NCBI GenBank assembly: GCA_002405475.1
Contig: DHLX01000017.1
Location: 1 to 34,952 of the forward strand
DNA from: Burkholderiales bacterium UBA4657
GTDB lineage: Bacteria > Pseudomonadota > Gammaproteobacteria > Burkholderiales > Burkholderiaceae_E
Length of the DNA: 34,952 nucleotides
Direction: 5' to 3'
Positions 1 to 8,511 of this stretch are shown here, piece after piece (position 1 is the stretch's first letter; every line of letters starts with the position of its first letter). The notes under the pieces are model-generated. The model searched no databases, had not been told where the DNA came from, and saw only the letters and a program-made list of their open reading frames with translations. The position numbers and the translations under genes were made by a program.

Positions 1-1284
1 GCCTTGCAGTTATGGCGCAAGATGCTGGGTATGCTGTTCGAGACCGGGCATCCGTGGATCACTTTCAAGGATGCCTGTAATGTGCGTTCACCCCAACAGC
101 ATGTGGGCGTGGTTCATAGCTCGAACCTGTGTACCGAGATTACCCTCAATACCAATGACAGCGAGATTGCGGTATGCAATCTGGGCTCGGTCAACCTGGT
201 GGCGCATTTGAGGCAGAACGCTGACGGCAGTGTTGCACTTGATCATGACAAATTGCGCCGTACCGTGAGCATTGCCATGCGCATGCTGGATAACGTCATT
301 GATATCAATTATTACGCCGTTGCCAAAGCGCGCAATTCGAATATCAAGCACCGTCCGGTAGGCCTGGGTATTATGGGTTTCCAGGACTGTCTGCATGTCT
401 TGCGCCTGTCTTATGCCTCGCAGGAAGCGATTGAGTTTGCCGATCGTTCCATGGAAGCTGTGTGCTATTACGCTTACTGGGCGTCGACCGACCTGGCCGC
501 TGAGCGTGGCCGTTACAGTTCTTATAAAGGGTCGCTCTGGGATCGCGGCATCCTGCCTCAAGATACCTTGAAACTGCTGGCCGAACAGCGTGGCGGTTAT
601 GTCGAGGTTGATCTGTCCGAGTCACTGGACTGGAAGGCGCTGCGCGAACGTATTGCCGTTCATGGCATGCGCAATTCCAATTGTGTGGCGATTGCTCCGA
701 CCGCGACCATCTCTAACATTATCGGCGTGTCGGCCTGTATTGAGCCCACGTTCCAGAATTTGTTCGTCAAATCGAACCTGTCAGGCGAATTTACCGTGGT
801 CAATGATTACCTGGTGCGCGATCTGAAAGCGCGTGGTTTGTGGGATGAAGTCATGATTGCCGACCTGAAATATTTTGATGGTTCGGTAGCCAAAATTGAC
901 CGTATTCCCGCGGAATTACGCCAGCTCTATGCTACTGCGTTTGAAATCGAGACCGCCTGGATTGTCGAGGCAGCAGCACGGCGCAGCAAGTGGATTGACC
1001 AGGCGCAGTCGCTGAATATTTACATGGCGGGTGCCTCTGGCAAAAAGCTGGATGACACTTATAAGCTGGCCTGGTTGCGCGGTTTGAAAACGACTTACTA
1101 CCTGCGTGCCTTGGCGGCTACCAGTGCTGAAAAATCGACGGGACGTGGTGGTGAGCTGAACGCAGTTTCAGCTGCGCCAGCAGTGGCAAGCAGTGCGGCC
1201 CCTGCAATGCCAGAGCCGGAAGGCCAGGTCTGTATGTTGCGCCCGGGCGACCCGGGTTTTGAAGAATGTGAAGCCTGTCAATAA
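1..1284 (+). CDS. nrdA: Class Ia ribonucleotide reductase large subunit, 3' part (partial at left edge)
   Basis: This is the C-terminal part of the catalytic subunit that reduces ribonucleoside diphosphates to deoxyribonucleotides in the cytoplasm; the reading frame is already open at base 1. Visible family residues are the active-site Asn-Cys-Glu motif in SSNLCTEI, the redox-active cysteine in EIAVCNLG, the radical-transfer tyrosine pair in LKTTYY, and the C-terminal redox cysteines in FEECEACQ, which follow an Ala/Pro-rich flexible linker. All visible catalytic positions are intact, so the gene looks functional. A strong terminator follows directly and no nrdB follows, although nrdB often lies next to nrdA. 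Whether nrdA is chromosomal flank or cargo of the conjugative locus cannot be told from this sequence. Confidence 0.95.
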   Translation, partial: ALQLWRKMLGMLFETGHPWITFKDACNVRSPQQHVGVVHSSNLCTEITLNTNDSEIAVCNLGSVNLVAHLRQNADGSVALDHDKLRRTVSIAMRMLDNVIDINYYAVAKARNSNIKHRPVGLGIMGFQDCLHVLRLSYASQEAIEFADRSMEAVCYYAYWASTDLAAERGRYSSYKGSLWDRGILPQDTLKLLAEQRGGYVEVDLSESLDWKALRERIAVHGMRNSNCVAIAPTATISNIIGVSACIEPTFQNLFVKSNLSGEFTVVNDYLVRDLKARGLWDEVMIADLKYFDGSVAKIDRIPAELRQLYATAFEIETAWIVEAAARRSKWIDQAQSLNIYMAGASGKKLDDTYKLAWLRGLKTTYYLRALAATSAEKSTGRGGELNAVSAAPAVASSAAPAMPEPEGQVCMLRPGDPGFEECEACQ

Positions 1285-1301
1285 GGATAATCGTAACGCA
1301 C

Positions 1302-1330
1302 AATCCCCGGCCAGTCCGGGGATTTTTTTT
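1302..1330 (+). terminator. Rho-independent terminator after nrdA
   Basis: A 9-bp perfect stem AATCCCCGG/CCGGGGATT (1302-1310 with 1316-1324) with a 5-nt loop is followed by an unbroken T run to 1330. It lies 18 bases past the nrdA stop. The minus-strand gene stop is at 1332, so the hairpin may also end that converging transcript, where the upstream A-rich side would give a shorter U tract. Confidence 0.9.
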
Positions 1331-1331
1331 C

Positions 1332-2645
1332 CTATGTTGCCATGCGTTCGGATTGGGCCAGTAGAAATTCCCGGGTACGACGCTTTTGCACGCGGGAGCG
1401 AATTTTTTCTTGTTCTTTGGTGCTCAGATGGCGCGAGCAACTAAAGTGGACGACGCTGTGTTTTTCTGGATCAACGAGCTCCACTGCGCCACATTCCCGG
1501 CACCGGAATAAAGTTTTGTGGGCGCCGATATCTTCCTCAGTACTGCCAACTACACCACTAAAGCTAATCAAGTCCTGGTTGTAGACAAGTTCATCATCGT
1601 CTGACCAACCATCTCTAAACATGCATTTGAAGCGATCTAATGCAATTACAACTGCGTACCGTGCTGGCCAACCTTCTTCAAGGACTGAGCGCATAACTAT
1701 CCAGAATGCGGTGTGGTGTGCCATCATAGAGGGGCTTTTTTCCAAAACATCATCCAGGCAGCCCGGCGTCCTATTCATTCGACCGCGCGGTTTCGCCGAC
1801 CCCTCTTTTTCATAAACTTCATTGATTTTCGGCTTTGTAAAAATATCTCCCAGCATGGCGAAGGTATGTTTCAACCGGATTTCGAGGCGAGAATAAAAAG
1901 CGAGTAGATCGAGATCTTGTTCTTCCAGCACGGCGAGTTTGGGTGTCATCAGCCGCGAACGCCTGGCGGCGTCGTACGCAATCAATTCATAGTCCTGGCG
2001 ATTACGCCTTAACCACTCATCTAGAAAGACTTGCTGCGTCAATTTCTCTTGCAATACGTCAGCCCAGAATACGGGGGATTTGAAACGCAACTCAAAAAGT
2101 GGGAAGGGAAGATCGTACAATTTTTTCCAAAAAAGGTCACGATCACAACGTCTGAGTTTATCTAATAGGGACGAAGGAATATTAAGCAGAGATCCGGCGG
2201 CTGCATCCCCTATTAACAGAAAAACGGACTTCATCACTTCATTATTAATATGCCTGATAAGGTTGGCGACCTTGTCATCTTGGGCGGCCACGCTATCAAT
2301 GGCCGTCCCTTCATAGTAAAAAGAATCCGCGCTAGGAACGACATCGGAAACCAAAAAATCCCAACCGCCGCGACGAACCGAATCTGATGCGAGCTGAAGC
2401 AGCGGGACGGGAGATTTGCATAGCCCGATGTTTTCCAGGCGGTGATTGGATTCAATCTTGGAAATATAAGGTGCTACATCGCCAAAAATCAATTGAGTCA
2501 GGCCAGTCGCCCTTTTATTTGCCAGCAAAGCGTTAGATAACTGGGGCAGGAAAAACCACGCGTACTGATTGAAGTCTTTGACTGCCATACGGACTTCGTA
2601 ACTTAATACCAACTTCAATGTCCCGCCTGATTTTAAGTACGACAT
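1332..2645 (-). CDS. Unrecognised 437-aa protein with C-terminal cysteine motif, possible distant FlhC-like regulator
   Basis: I do not recognise this protein with certainty. It has no signal peptide or membrane segment and looks cytoplasmic. Near the C-terminus it has a CRECG knuckle, then a Cys-Ser-Arg-His pair about 20 residues later, and a very basic tail (KEQEKIRSRVQKRR). This layout recalls the C-terminal zinc site and basic tail of the flagellar activator FlhC. The N-terminal stretch with KRATGLTQLIFG is weakly FlhC-like, but the protein is more than twice FlhC length (about 190 aa). FlhC/FlhD-type activators (SetC/SetD) control transfer in SXT-family elements, and this gene is divergent from the transfer operon, so a regulatory role is attractive but unproven. 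The ATG at 2645 gives the longest frame; a second in-frame ATG (MAVKDFNQ) lies about 19 codons inside. Confidence 0.6.
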   Translation of the reverse strand: MSYLKSGGTLKLVLSYEVRMAVKDFNQYAWFFLPQLSNALLANKRATGLTQLIFGDVAPYISKIESNHRLENIGLCKSPVPLLQLASDSVRRGGWDFLVSDVVPSADSFYYEGTAIDSVAAQDDKVANLIRHINNEVMKSVFLLIGDAAAGSLLNIPSSLLDKLRRCDRDLFWKKLYDLPFPLFELRFKSPVFWADVLQEKLTQQVFLDEWLRRNRQDYELIAYDAARRSRLMTPKLAVLEEQDLDLLAFYSRLEIRLKHTFAMLGDIFTKPKINEVYEKEGSAKPRGRMNRTPGCLDDVLEKSPSMMAHHTAFWIVMRSVLEEGWPARYAVVIALDRFKCMFRDGWSDDDELVYNQDLISFSGVVGSTEEDIGAHKTLFRCRECGAVELVDPEKHSVVHFSCSRHLSTKEQEKIRSRVQKRRTREFLLAQSERMAT

Positions 2646-2735
2646 CGTTGTTATCCCCGCCCCAAAAAATTAGATTAATGAGCACAAAAACACTCTCATT
2701 TAGTGATGAATGGATGCTTAATGCTGCAATATCAT

Positions 2736-2749
2736 TGGCATAAATGCCA
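2736..2749. promoter_or_regulatory. 14-bp perfect palindrome between divergent genes, putative operator
   Basis: TGGCATAAATGCCA is a perfect inverted repeat (6-bp arms, 2-bp centre) in the 154-bp gap between the minus-strand gene and the first gene of the transfer operon. A dyad of this size between divergent genes is typical of a repressor or activator site. The gap also holds the ribosome site AAGGGGG (2786-2792) of the rightward gene. I could not pick a convincing -10/-35 pair for either direction. Confidence 0.4.
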
Positions 2750-2799
2750 GTCTGGAAAGTCTAGCGCGGTAACGTAAACTTTTGCAAGGGGGTTGAGAG

Positions 2800-4065
2800 G
2801 TGAATTTTTCGGATACCTTCCAATTGTCAAATTTTTCAGAAGTTTGGGAGGGAACCCAGTCACTGGTGGACCGGATACGGGTGCGTTCCGGTCTGTCAAC
2901 GACCGAGGAATTCAGCCAGCGCTACGGGCAGCCCGCGCGGCTGGTGGCCCAACTTTGCATGTTCAGCCCATACTCGCCCTCGTTTTCGCGTGACAAGATG
3001 GGGGAGCTCAAGTTATTGCCATTTTCCCATGCTAAGGGTTCATTTCAGCGATCCATCATGCATGCCCAGGCTGCCGTACAGTCCTGTGATGGCCGTTATT
3101 TTGGGCAAAATCTGTCATCGAGTGAGCGCCGTCGGGTCGAACCAGAGTATAAGTATGCCGCTTTCATCGTTGCAGTTTTCGGATCGTTCGAGACTTCATT
3201 CAGTCATTTTTCAACACTCAATGAGCACGGTGAAGAGTGGTCCCCGTTTCGATCCGAGGAAACAGCGTATGCATTTTTACAACGCACCCAGTCACGCACC
3301 TTTAGTCATCGTTTACGCACTTCACCTTTGATGATTGCGCCAGGCTCTATCGTGTCGCGCTACCTAGAACGTCGCTGGTTTGCCGATTTTACGGACCAGG
3401 TATTGACTGATATGTATACAGCACTGGCCGCCAAGCCTATAGCCGAAAAAAATGAACCGGTACTGCTGGAAGTGATACGTATAACGGCCAAAGCCGTGGA
3501 TGCACAGCAAGTTGCACAACGATCAGCCAGTAGCCTCCCGGAGGCACTGATCACTGATGCCACCTTACAGCCCATCAATAGTCAGGAAGCTGCTACAGAT
3601 CTGCCTGATACTTCTTCCCATTGTCCTGCGGCATCAGCACCCGAACCGGTACAACAGGCGGAAGAAATTGTGCTCACCGCCGAAAAAAAACCCAGAAAAA
3701 AACCGGCTCCCGTCGCTGAAGCTCAAGTACCCCTGTTTGTTGAAGAACCTGCATTGGTTAAACCGTCCCTCCTGGAGCAAATGTCACCATCGATACGACA
3801 GCTGTTGGAATTGATGCATTCAGACCTTCATGCCGGGAAGTATGCGCCATCCCAGTACATCAAGAGTACCGACGAAAGCGTTGCGATCAAGAAAGAACTG
3901 TTTGTACGCTACGCAGTCCCCGCCCACGCGGTGATATCTGAATTCCAGAAACTGGGCTTGTTCAAAAGTACCAGCGCTCAGGAAATATTTTTAAAAAAGG
4001 AAATTGCTGAATTAATTCTCCCGAGCCTAGAAGTTGCCGCTACGTCTGATAACTCACTTGCCTGA
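2800..4065 (+). CDS. MobH/TraI_2-like relaxase homologue lacking the HD metal-binding residues
   Basis: The protein follows the layout of the TraI_2 domain of MobH relaxases. It has a WEGTQSLVDRIR start, a long helical region, the EEWSPF segment matching the family's 'W-x-P' block, and LLEVIRITAKAVDAQ matching the family's helix after the core. A Pro/Ala-rich linker follows (about 240-330). The C-terminal 345-415 region looks like the winged-helix TraI_2_C domain. Where MobH proteins have GGLLRH and LLHDxGK, this one has GSFQRSIMHA (80-89) and FIVAVFGSFET (122-132), so the histidines and aspartate that bind metal are gone. It starts with GTG at 2800, preceded by AAGGGGG. It is the first gene of the rightward operon and lies just before TraD, the usual place of traI. 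It probably keeps a structural or DNA-recruiting role rather than nicking DNA. The family assignment rests on pattern matching by eye. Confidence 0.6.
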   Translation: MNFSDTFQLSNFSEVWEGTQSLVDRIRVRSGLSTTEEFSQRYGQPARLVAQLCMFSPYSPSFSRDKMGELKLLPFSHAKGSFQRSIMHAQAAVQSCDGRYFGQNLSSSERRRVEPEYKYAAFIVAVFGSFETSFSHFSTLNEHGEEWSPFRSEETAYAFLQRTQSRTFSHRLRTSPLMIAPGSIVSRYLERRWFADFTDQVLTDMYTALAAKPIAEKNEPVLLEVIRITAKAVDAQQVAQRSASSLPEALITDATLQPINSQEAATDLPDTSSHCPAASAPEPVQQAEEIVLTAEKKPRKKPAPVAEAQVPLFVEEPALVKPSLLEQMSPSIRQLLELMHSDLHAGKYAPSQYIKSTDESVAIKKELFVRYAVPAHAVISEFQKLGLFKSTSAQEIFLKKEIAELILPSLEVAATSDNSLA

Positions 4066-4076
4066 TCGAAACTACA

Positions 4077-5912
4077 GTGAACCCACTTGATCTCCTGCGG
4101 CCACCATACGAAGCCATTGCAGCCGCGGCATGGATCTTCGCGGCGTTGGTAACGGTCGCGGTAGGGGCGCCATATGCGCTATGGGTATGCGCCGTGTGCT
4201 TTACTTTGTTCATGCTAAGAACTCATAGTTTTATCAAGATCGTCAAGTTTAGGCTCTCGATTTCGACCTCATATCTGCTGGCATGGTCCAGACCAGAACT
4301 CGATCTGCTAGGGAAAATGGGGTATGAAAAAAATGCTGTGGCCATCGGTATTGGCTACGAGTGGATGGGAAAGCACACCGCTCTGGCAGATGCTTTGAAC
4401 TCGATGGAAGACAATGGGCTGTATTACGATATCAATAGGTTACCCAAACCTCTGTATTCTATGTTCGTGCCGAACGGATCCGTCAAAGCTGAAGAGCCCC
4501 GCGGCTATCCCTGGATCGCCGGACTTGACGAAAACCATATCCCGGCTTTATTGAGTAAAGCCACAGCTGGCGGCCATGTCATCGTTCCAGGCACTACGGG
4601 TGCTGGTAAAACGACGCTCTACAAATTTTTGATTCCGCAGCTTTGTCAGGATCCTGCGGCCACCGTAGTACTGATCGACCCTAAAAATGACAAGAACCTA
4701 AAGGCCTATATGCGCGAGTCTGCGCAACGCGCAGGAAAACGATTTATCGCACTAGACCTCGCGAATCTATCTGACAGTATCCGTTTCGATCCTTCAAAAA
4801 ACTGGAATACACGCGCCGAATTTGCCTCTCGTAACACGCAAAACCTTGCTTCCGAGGGAGGCGGCGACAGTTTTGTTCAGTTCGCCTGGCTTACGACCGA
4901 CCGTATTGCCGCAGGACTTCTATATCTTGGCAAAAAACCCTCCACCCGTCTGATACAGCAATATATCCAGCGTGGTGTGAACGATTTGCTACACGGTTGC
5001 CTGGAAAAATACCTGGCGGTGTTGTTGGGGGCCAATTGGGAAAACTTGTTGGTGCCCCATCTACAGACAGTCAAGGGGGAAGTCGACCGACTGGCCGGGA
5101 TGGTGCGATGTTATGAAGCCGAATCGGTCAAACAAGGCAAATTCAATGAGGCTATTGACGGGCTGATGTCTACCTATCGGCATGATAAAGAACATTATTC
5201 AAAAATGATCCTTAATTACTTGCCCTTGCTACAAATGTTAGCTTCTGACGAAATGGGGCCGATTTTTTCTCCAGACTATGACGACATAACTGACAAGCGC
5301 GAAATATGGGATTCTTTTCAAGTCTGCGATCAGAATGTGGCACTCTATATCGGCACCAATTCGATGTCGAATAAAACTGTTGGCTCAGCCGTTGCATCCA
5401 TGATCCTGGGCGATTTCGCAGCGACGGCCGGTTACATCTATAACTATCGCACGCCCAAACCCATTTACATGATTCTCGATGAGTCCAGCGAAATGGTTAA
5501 TAACGAGTTGATTCAGATATTGAATAAGGGGAGAGGGGCGGGATTCCGCGTGTTTTTTGCCACCCAGACTTTCGCTGATTTTGAAGCCCGCATGGGAAAT
5601 AAGTCCAAAGCGCTACAGCTACTGGGTAATGGAAACTCCGTTATCAGTTTCCGTCTTAAGGATATGACAACGGCATCGTGGGTCTCGGACCTGTTCGACG
5701 AAACGATAGTCAAGCGTATCAACACTTCAGTATCACAAGGAACAGAGTCCGAAGCCCATGCGCTCGAATTCCGAGGCAGCATTTCCCGATCTGAGCAGAG
5801 AGAGCGGTTACAACGCGTTCCGCCCTATCTGTTAACCAACTTACCCGATTGCCAGTTTTTTGCTTCTATAGGCGGCAAAAAGATTATGGGTCGTGTCCCA
5901 ATCATTAATTGA
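4077..5912 (+). CDS. traD: TraD/VirD4-family conjugative coupling ATPase
   Basis: This is the inner-membrane ATPase that links the relaxosome to the secretion channel and pumps DNA. Two membrane segments lie near the N-terminus (about 13-48). Walker A is GTTGAGKTT at about 172-180, and Walker B is IYMILDESSEM at about 462-472, followed by the family motif GRGAGFRVFFATQT. The 611-residue length is usual for this family. The start is GTG at 4077, 11 bases after the previous stop. The next gene overlaps its end. Neighbours (TraI-like protein before, DUF4400-like protein after) match the order seen in SXT-type and other integrative conjugative elements. Confidence 0.92.
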   Translation: MNPLDLLRPPYEAIAAAAWIFAALVTVAVGAPYALWVCAVCFTLFMLRTHSFIKIVKFRLSISTSYLLAWSRPELDLLGKMGYEKNAVAIGIGYEWMGKHTALADALNSMEDNGLYYDINRLPKPLYSMFVPNGSVKAEEPRGYPWIAGLDENHIPALLSKATAGGHVIVPGTTGAGKTTLYKFLIPQLCQDPAATVVLIDPKNDKNLKAYMRESAQRAGKRFIALDLANLSDSIRFDPSKNWNTRAEFASRNTQNLASEGGGDSFVQFAWLTTDRIAAGLLYLGKKPSTRLIQQYIQRGVNDLLHGCLEKYLAVLLGANWENLLVPHLQTVKGEVDRLAGMVRCYEAESVKQGKFNEAIDGLMSTYRHDKEHYSKMILNYLPLLQMLASDEMGPIFSPDYDDITDKREIWDSFQVCDQNVALYIGTNSMSNKTVGSAVASMILGDFAATAGYIYNYRTPKPIYMILDESSEMVNNELIQILNKGRGAGFRVFFATQTFADFEARMGNKSKALQLLGNGNSVISFRLKDMTTASWVSDLFDETIVKRINTSVSQGTESEAHALEFRGSISRSEQRERLQRVPPYLLTNLPDCQFFASIGGKKIMGRVPIIN

Positions 5913-6451
5913 CGATTATTCCTATGCTCAAAAGAATTTTTAGTAACTACAGCCCCGAGAAGTGTCTTGAAAGCGCCCAGCGCAACCCGCTGGCACCACA
6001 CAACCTGGAAGAAATGCTTTCGGCCTATCCGTTTCTGGGAGAGCCCCTGATCAATGTTGCCACGCACTTCGGGACGGTTTCTTATGACGAGGACGGCATA
6101 ATGCTGCTCGAGAAAATGCTGCTCAATGGTCTGACGGGGTATCTTGCCCCACAGCAGGAGACAGAAAGAACTGGTAGCTTTTTGGCCGGAATGCTTGAAC
6201 CTGCGAGCGTAGTACTGGATCATCAGCTGAGCTCTTATAATGAAGCTGGTGACCCGGTTGTCTGGCGACCCCTCGATGAATCTTTGTCGCAATTCATGCG
6301 ACATAGCCAAGACAACCAATATTTCATTACCCCCCTGGCGCGGCGGCCAACCCCCTCTGCTACAGCCGCTCTGATGATGGCGTCCAGGCTATATCCACAA
6401 CGATGTTTGAATATTGTTTTTAGGAAACTCCTGACTCCGGCATCGGCATGA
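5909..6451 (+). CDS. Hypothetical protein of the coupling-gene cluster
   Basis: I do not recognise a family. The 180-aa product has no signal peptide or membrane segment and no clear motif; it reads as a soluble, mostly helical cytoplasmic protein. The start shown is TTG at 5909, overlapping the traD stop, with no good ribosome site, so translation would be coupled to traD. ATG at 5924 (MLKRIF) is an alternative start and would give 175 aa. The next gene starts with ATGA-style overlap at 6448. The position between traD and a DUF4400-like gene implies a part in coupling or channel assembly. Confidence 0.7.
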   Translation: MTIIPMLKRIFSNYSPEKCLESAQRNPLAPHNLEEMLSAYPFLGEPLINVATHFGTVSYDEDGIMLLEKMLLNGLTGYLAPQQETERTGSFLAGMLEPASVVLDHQLSSYNEAGDPVVWRPLDESLSQFMRHSQDNQYFITPLARRPTPSATAALMMASRLYPQRCLNIVFRKLLTPASA

Positions 6452-7056
6452 AGTTTGGTACTTTATTTCGAATCTATTTCCTCCTAATCCCGCTCCTGCT
6501 TTGGGTGGTGGCGCCCCTGTTCCTTCCAGCCTCATGGTTTTTGATATCCGAGGGGGAGCTTCTAAATAACAGTCAATTGGTGGGAGAAGGTCGGCACGAG
6601 CAAATACTTCAAGCCTCCCATGCAAAATTCAATGCCTACTTTGTTGATAACGGTATCGTTAAGAAAACCCTGGATATGACAAAAAAGAGGGGAGATTCAA
6701 ATGCAACTATGGCAAAAACCATTTTATCCAAGTACGTCAACAATTTTTGGTTGCAAACCTACAAGGTCCTATACCGTATAGAGCTGGTTAAATTCTGGTA
6801 CGTCGGATTCCTTACTGTGCTCATTGCGGCGTTCATAGATGGCATGGTGATCAGAAAGAAAAAAACCTACGCCGCAGACATAGCCAATCCCCTGGCATTT
6901 CATATTTTTGGGCATGCATTTTTTGCAGTGATTGGTGGCCTCGTCTTACTTCCGTTGTTACCTTTTACCATTTCCAATCTTGCATGGCCTATTGCCACCG
7001 CAGTTTTTTGCTTGCTGACATGGGCGGTTGCCAAAAACTTCCAAACAGGCCGGTAA
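6448..7056 (+). CDS. DUF4400-like integral membrane protein of conjugative elements
   Basis: This 202-aa inner-membrane protein has four hydrophobic segments (about 8-30, 110-133, 150-175 and 180-195). They are separated by a soluble, probably periplasmic, region at 35-105. Proteins of this size and topology (DUF4400) lie directly after traD in many integrative conjugative elements, which is the position here; their exact role is unknown. The ATG at 6448 overlaps the preceding stop by four bases, indicating translational coupling. The family assignment rests on topology and context. Confidence 0.65.
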   Translation: MKFGTLFRIYFLLIPLLLWVVAPLFLPASWFLISEGELLNNSQLVGEGRHEQILQASHAKFNAYFVDNGIVKKTLDMTKKRGDSNATMAKTILSKYVNNFWLQTYKVLYRIELVKFWYVGFLTVLIAAFIDGMVIRKKKTYAADIANPLAFHIFGHAFFAVIGGLVLLPLLPFTISNLAWPIATAVFCLLTWAVAKNFQTGR

Positions 7057-7118
7057 TGTGATTGTTTTCAGCACCATTTCCAAAAAAAAAAGGGGTTTAG
7101 TCGGCTTACCATGCCTAC

Positions 7119-8147
7119 ATGAACGCCATCAGCAATATCGCCCAGCACAGAATCAGCATGATCCGCGAGGATCTCGCTCCGCTTCGTCCATTTCTAGAGA
7201 ATCCACGCGTCACCGAAATCATGATCAATCGGCACGATGCTGTTTTTGTGGAAGAAGGCGGGCAAATGAATCTGGTGGACATCAAGTTCAGGCCAGAGGA
7301 GGTGCAAAAACTAATTGTGGCCATCGCGCGCCGCATGAGGACGGATTCTTCGCGAGAAAACGAACACTCAATTATTGATGCCGATCTCGATTCTCTGCGG
7401 TTTTGTGCTATTCATCATCCAATATCTGTCGATTCTGATTGCATCACGATCCGGAAACATGCAGCAGTTAACTACAGCCTGAACCAGCTTGAGGAAATGG
7501 GGGGATTTGATCCGGTCTTACGCACCCCTACAGAAAGCGTGCAGGTCGAACCCACGGCCAACGAGCGGCCCTGCGAATTTATTCATCGGATTATTGCAGA
7601 CCGGCATACGACGCTTTTTACTGGCATGACCGGTTCTGCAAAGACAACATTCATGAAGGCCTGTCTTCAGGCAGTCCCCACCGAAGAGCGTGTCATCAGC
7701 GCGGAAGACGTGTTGGAGCTCGTGGTTCCACACCAGAACCGGATACGGCTGCTAACGAGTAAGCCCAACGCCACTAGCGGTGGAGTGACGATGCGTCGGC
7801 TGCTCAAAGCTATGCTCCGATCCCGTCCAGATCGCATTATTGTTGGAGAGGTGAGGGATGGGGCCGCCTACGACATGGTAGATGCCTGGGCTTCCGGCCA
7901 TCCTGGGATTGGTTCAATGCACGCCTCCTCTTCTCTGGGTGGTTTGCACCGCCTCGAATCACTGTTGATGGAAGGGGTACCTCCCGACTCTTCGTTACCA
8001 CTGTTCTCGATTAGACAAAAGATCGCCCAGTCCGTTAGTTTCGTTCTCCACTGTACCCGCAAAGCCGGTCGTCGCGGCTTGGCCGAACTCATCCGCGTGG
8101 ATGGCATTGATGAGGCGGGACATTACCAGGTTACCCGTATTTACTGA
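7119..8147 (+). CDS. virB11: VirB11/TrbB-type secretion ATPase
   Basis: This is a hexameric cytoplasmic traffic ATPase that powers pilus assembly and substrate passage in type IV secretion. The N-terminal domain carries NPRVTEIMINR, typical of the VirB11/TrbB family. The nucleotide site is GMTGSAKTT (169-177), followed by the Asp box SAEDVLELV, Walker B RIIVGEVRDG and the His box GHPGIGSMHA. In Walker A the glycine before lysine is alanine (GSAKT instead of GSGKT), unlike most relatives. The start at ATG 7119 lacks a clear Shine-Dalgarno site. The gene stands before virB2, whereas in Agrobacterium virB11 is last; TrbB-first order is known in trb operons. Confidence 0.9.
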   Translation: MNAISNIAQHRISMIREDLAPLRPFLENPRVTEIMINRHDAVFVEEGGQMNLVDIKFRPEEVQKLIVAIARRMRTDSSRENEHSIIDADLDSLRFCAIHHPISVDSDCITIRKHAAVNYSLNQLEEMGGFDPVLRTPTESVQVEPTANERPCEFIHRIIADRHTTLFTGMTGSAKTTFMKACLQAVPTEERVISAEDVLELVVPHQNRIRLLTSKPNATSGGVTMRRLLKAMLRSRPDRIIVGEVRDGAAYDMVDAWASGHPGIGSMHASSSLGGLHRLESLLMEGVPPDSSLPLFSIRQKIAQSVSFVLHCTRKAGRRGLAELIRVDGIDEAGHYQVTRIY

Positions 8148-8157
8148 AAGGAAAGAC

Positions 8158-8484
8158 ATGCTAGACAAATATCTCACCTCGTCGAAATTCATGAGTTTTT
8201 TTGTTTTCTTGAATACCGTTTTATTACCTGCAGCCTACGCACAAACAGCATTTACGTCCGGTTTTGTATGTAAATTTGTCAAGTGGGTAAATGACGAAGT
8301 GATTATTTCAATTGCTTTTGTCGCTTTCATCATTTCAATCATTTCTCTATTTACAGACGACATGAAAATCCCCAAGTGGTTTTCATGGGTACTGATTGTT
8401 CTTTCGCTTGCCGCGTTTGCGCCGGGCCTGTTTGGGATGCTCCCCAGAGGCCAACAGTTCATGCAAACATGCGGACTGTCCTGA
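8158..8484 (+). CDS. virB2: VirB2/TrbC-type pilin subunit
   Basis: This is a small 108-aa exported membrane protein expected to be the major pilin of the VirB channel. A long signal peptide probably ends at LPAAYA (about residue 28). Two hydrophobic segments follow, VIISIAFVAFIISIISL and WVLIVLSLAAFAPGL, separated by a short charged loop, which is the usual VirB2/TrbC pattern. I chose ATG at 8158 because GAAAGGAAAG lies just before it and the signal peptide begins there; an upstream in-frame ATG at 8101 lies inside virB11. Its place between virB11 and virB4 is the trb order. Confidence 0.75.
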   Translation: MLDKYLTSSKFMSFFVFLNTVLLPAAYAQTAFTSGFVCKFVKWVNDEVIISIAFVAFIISIISLFTDDMKIPKWFSWVLIVLSLAAFAPGLFGMLPRGQQFMQTCGLS

Positions 8485-8511
8485 TTTGAATATTTCCAGG
8501 CGGCGATTCCC

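Noticed and set aside
88..561. Minus-strand open frame of 157 aa inside nrdA
   Set aside because: It is antisense to a strongly conserved gene and has no recognisable protein pattern or ribosome site.
5825..6319. 164-aa minus-strand frame across the traD end
   Set aside because: Antisense to two coupled plus-strand genes, with no motif.
7082..7091. Run of ten A before virB11 as a slippage or terminator signal
   Set aside because: It is outside any coding frame and is not preceded by a stable stem on either strand, so no function can be supported.
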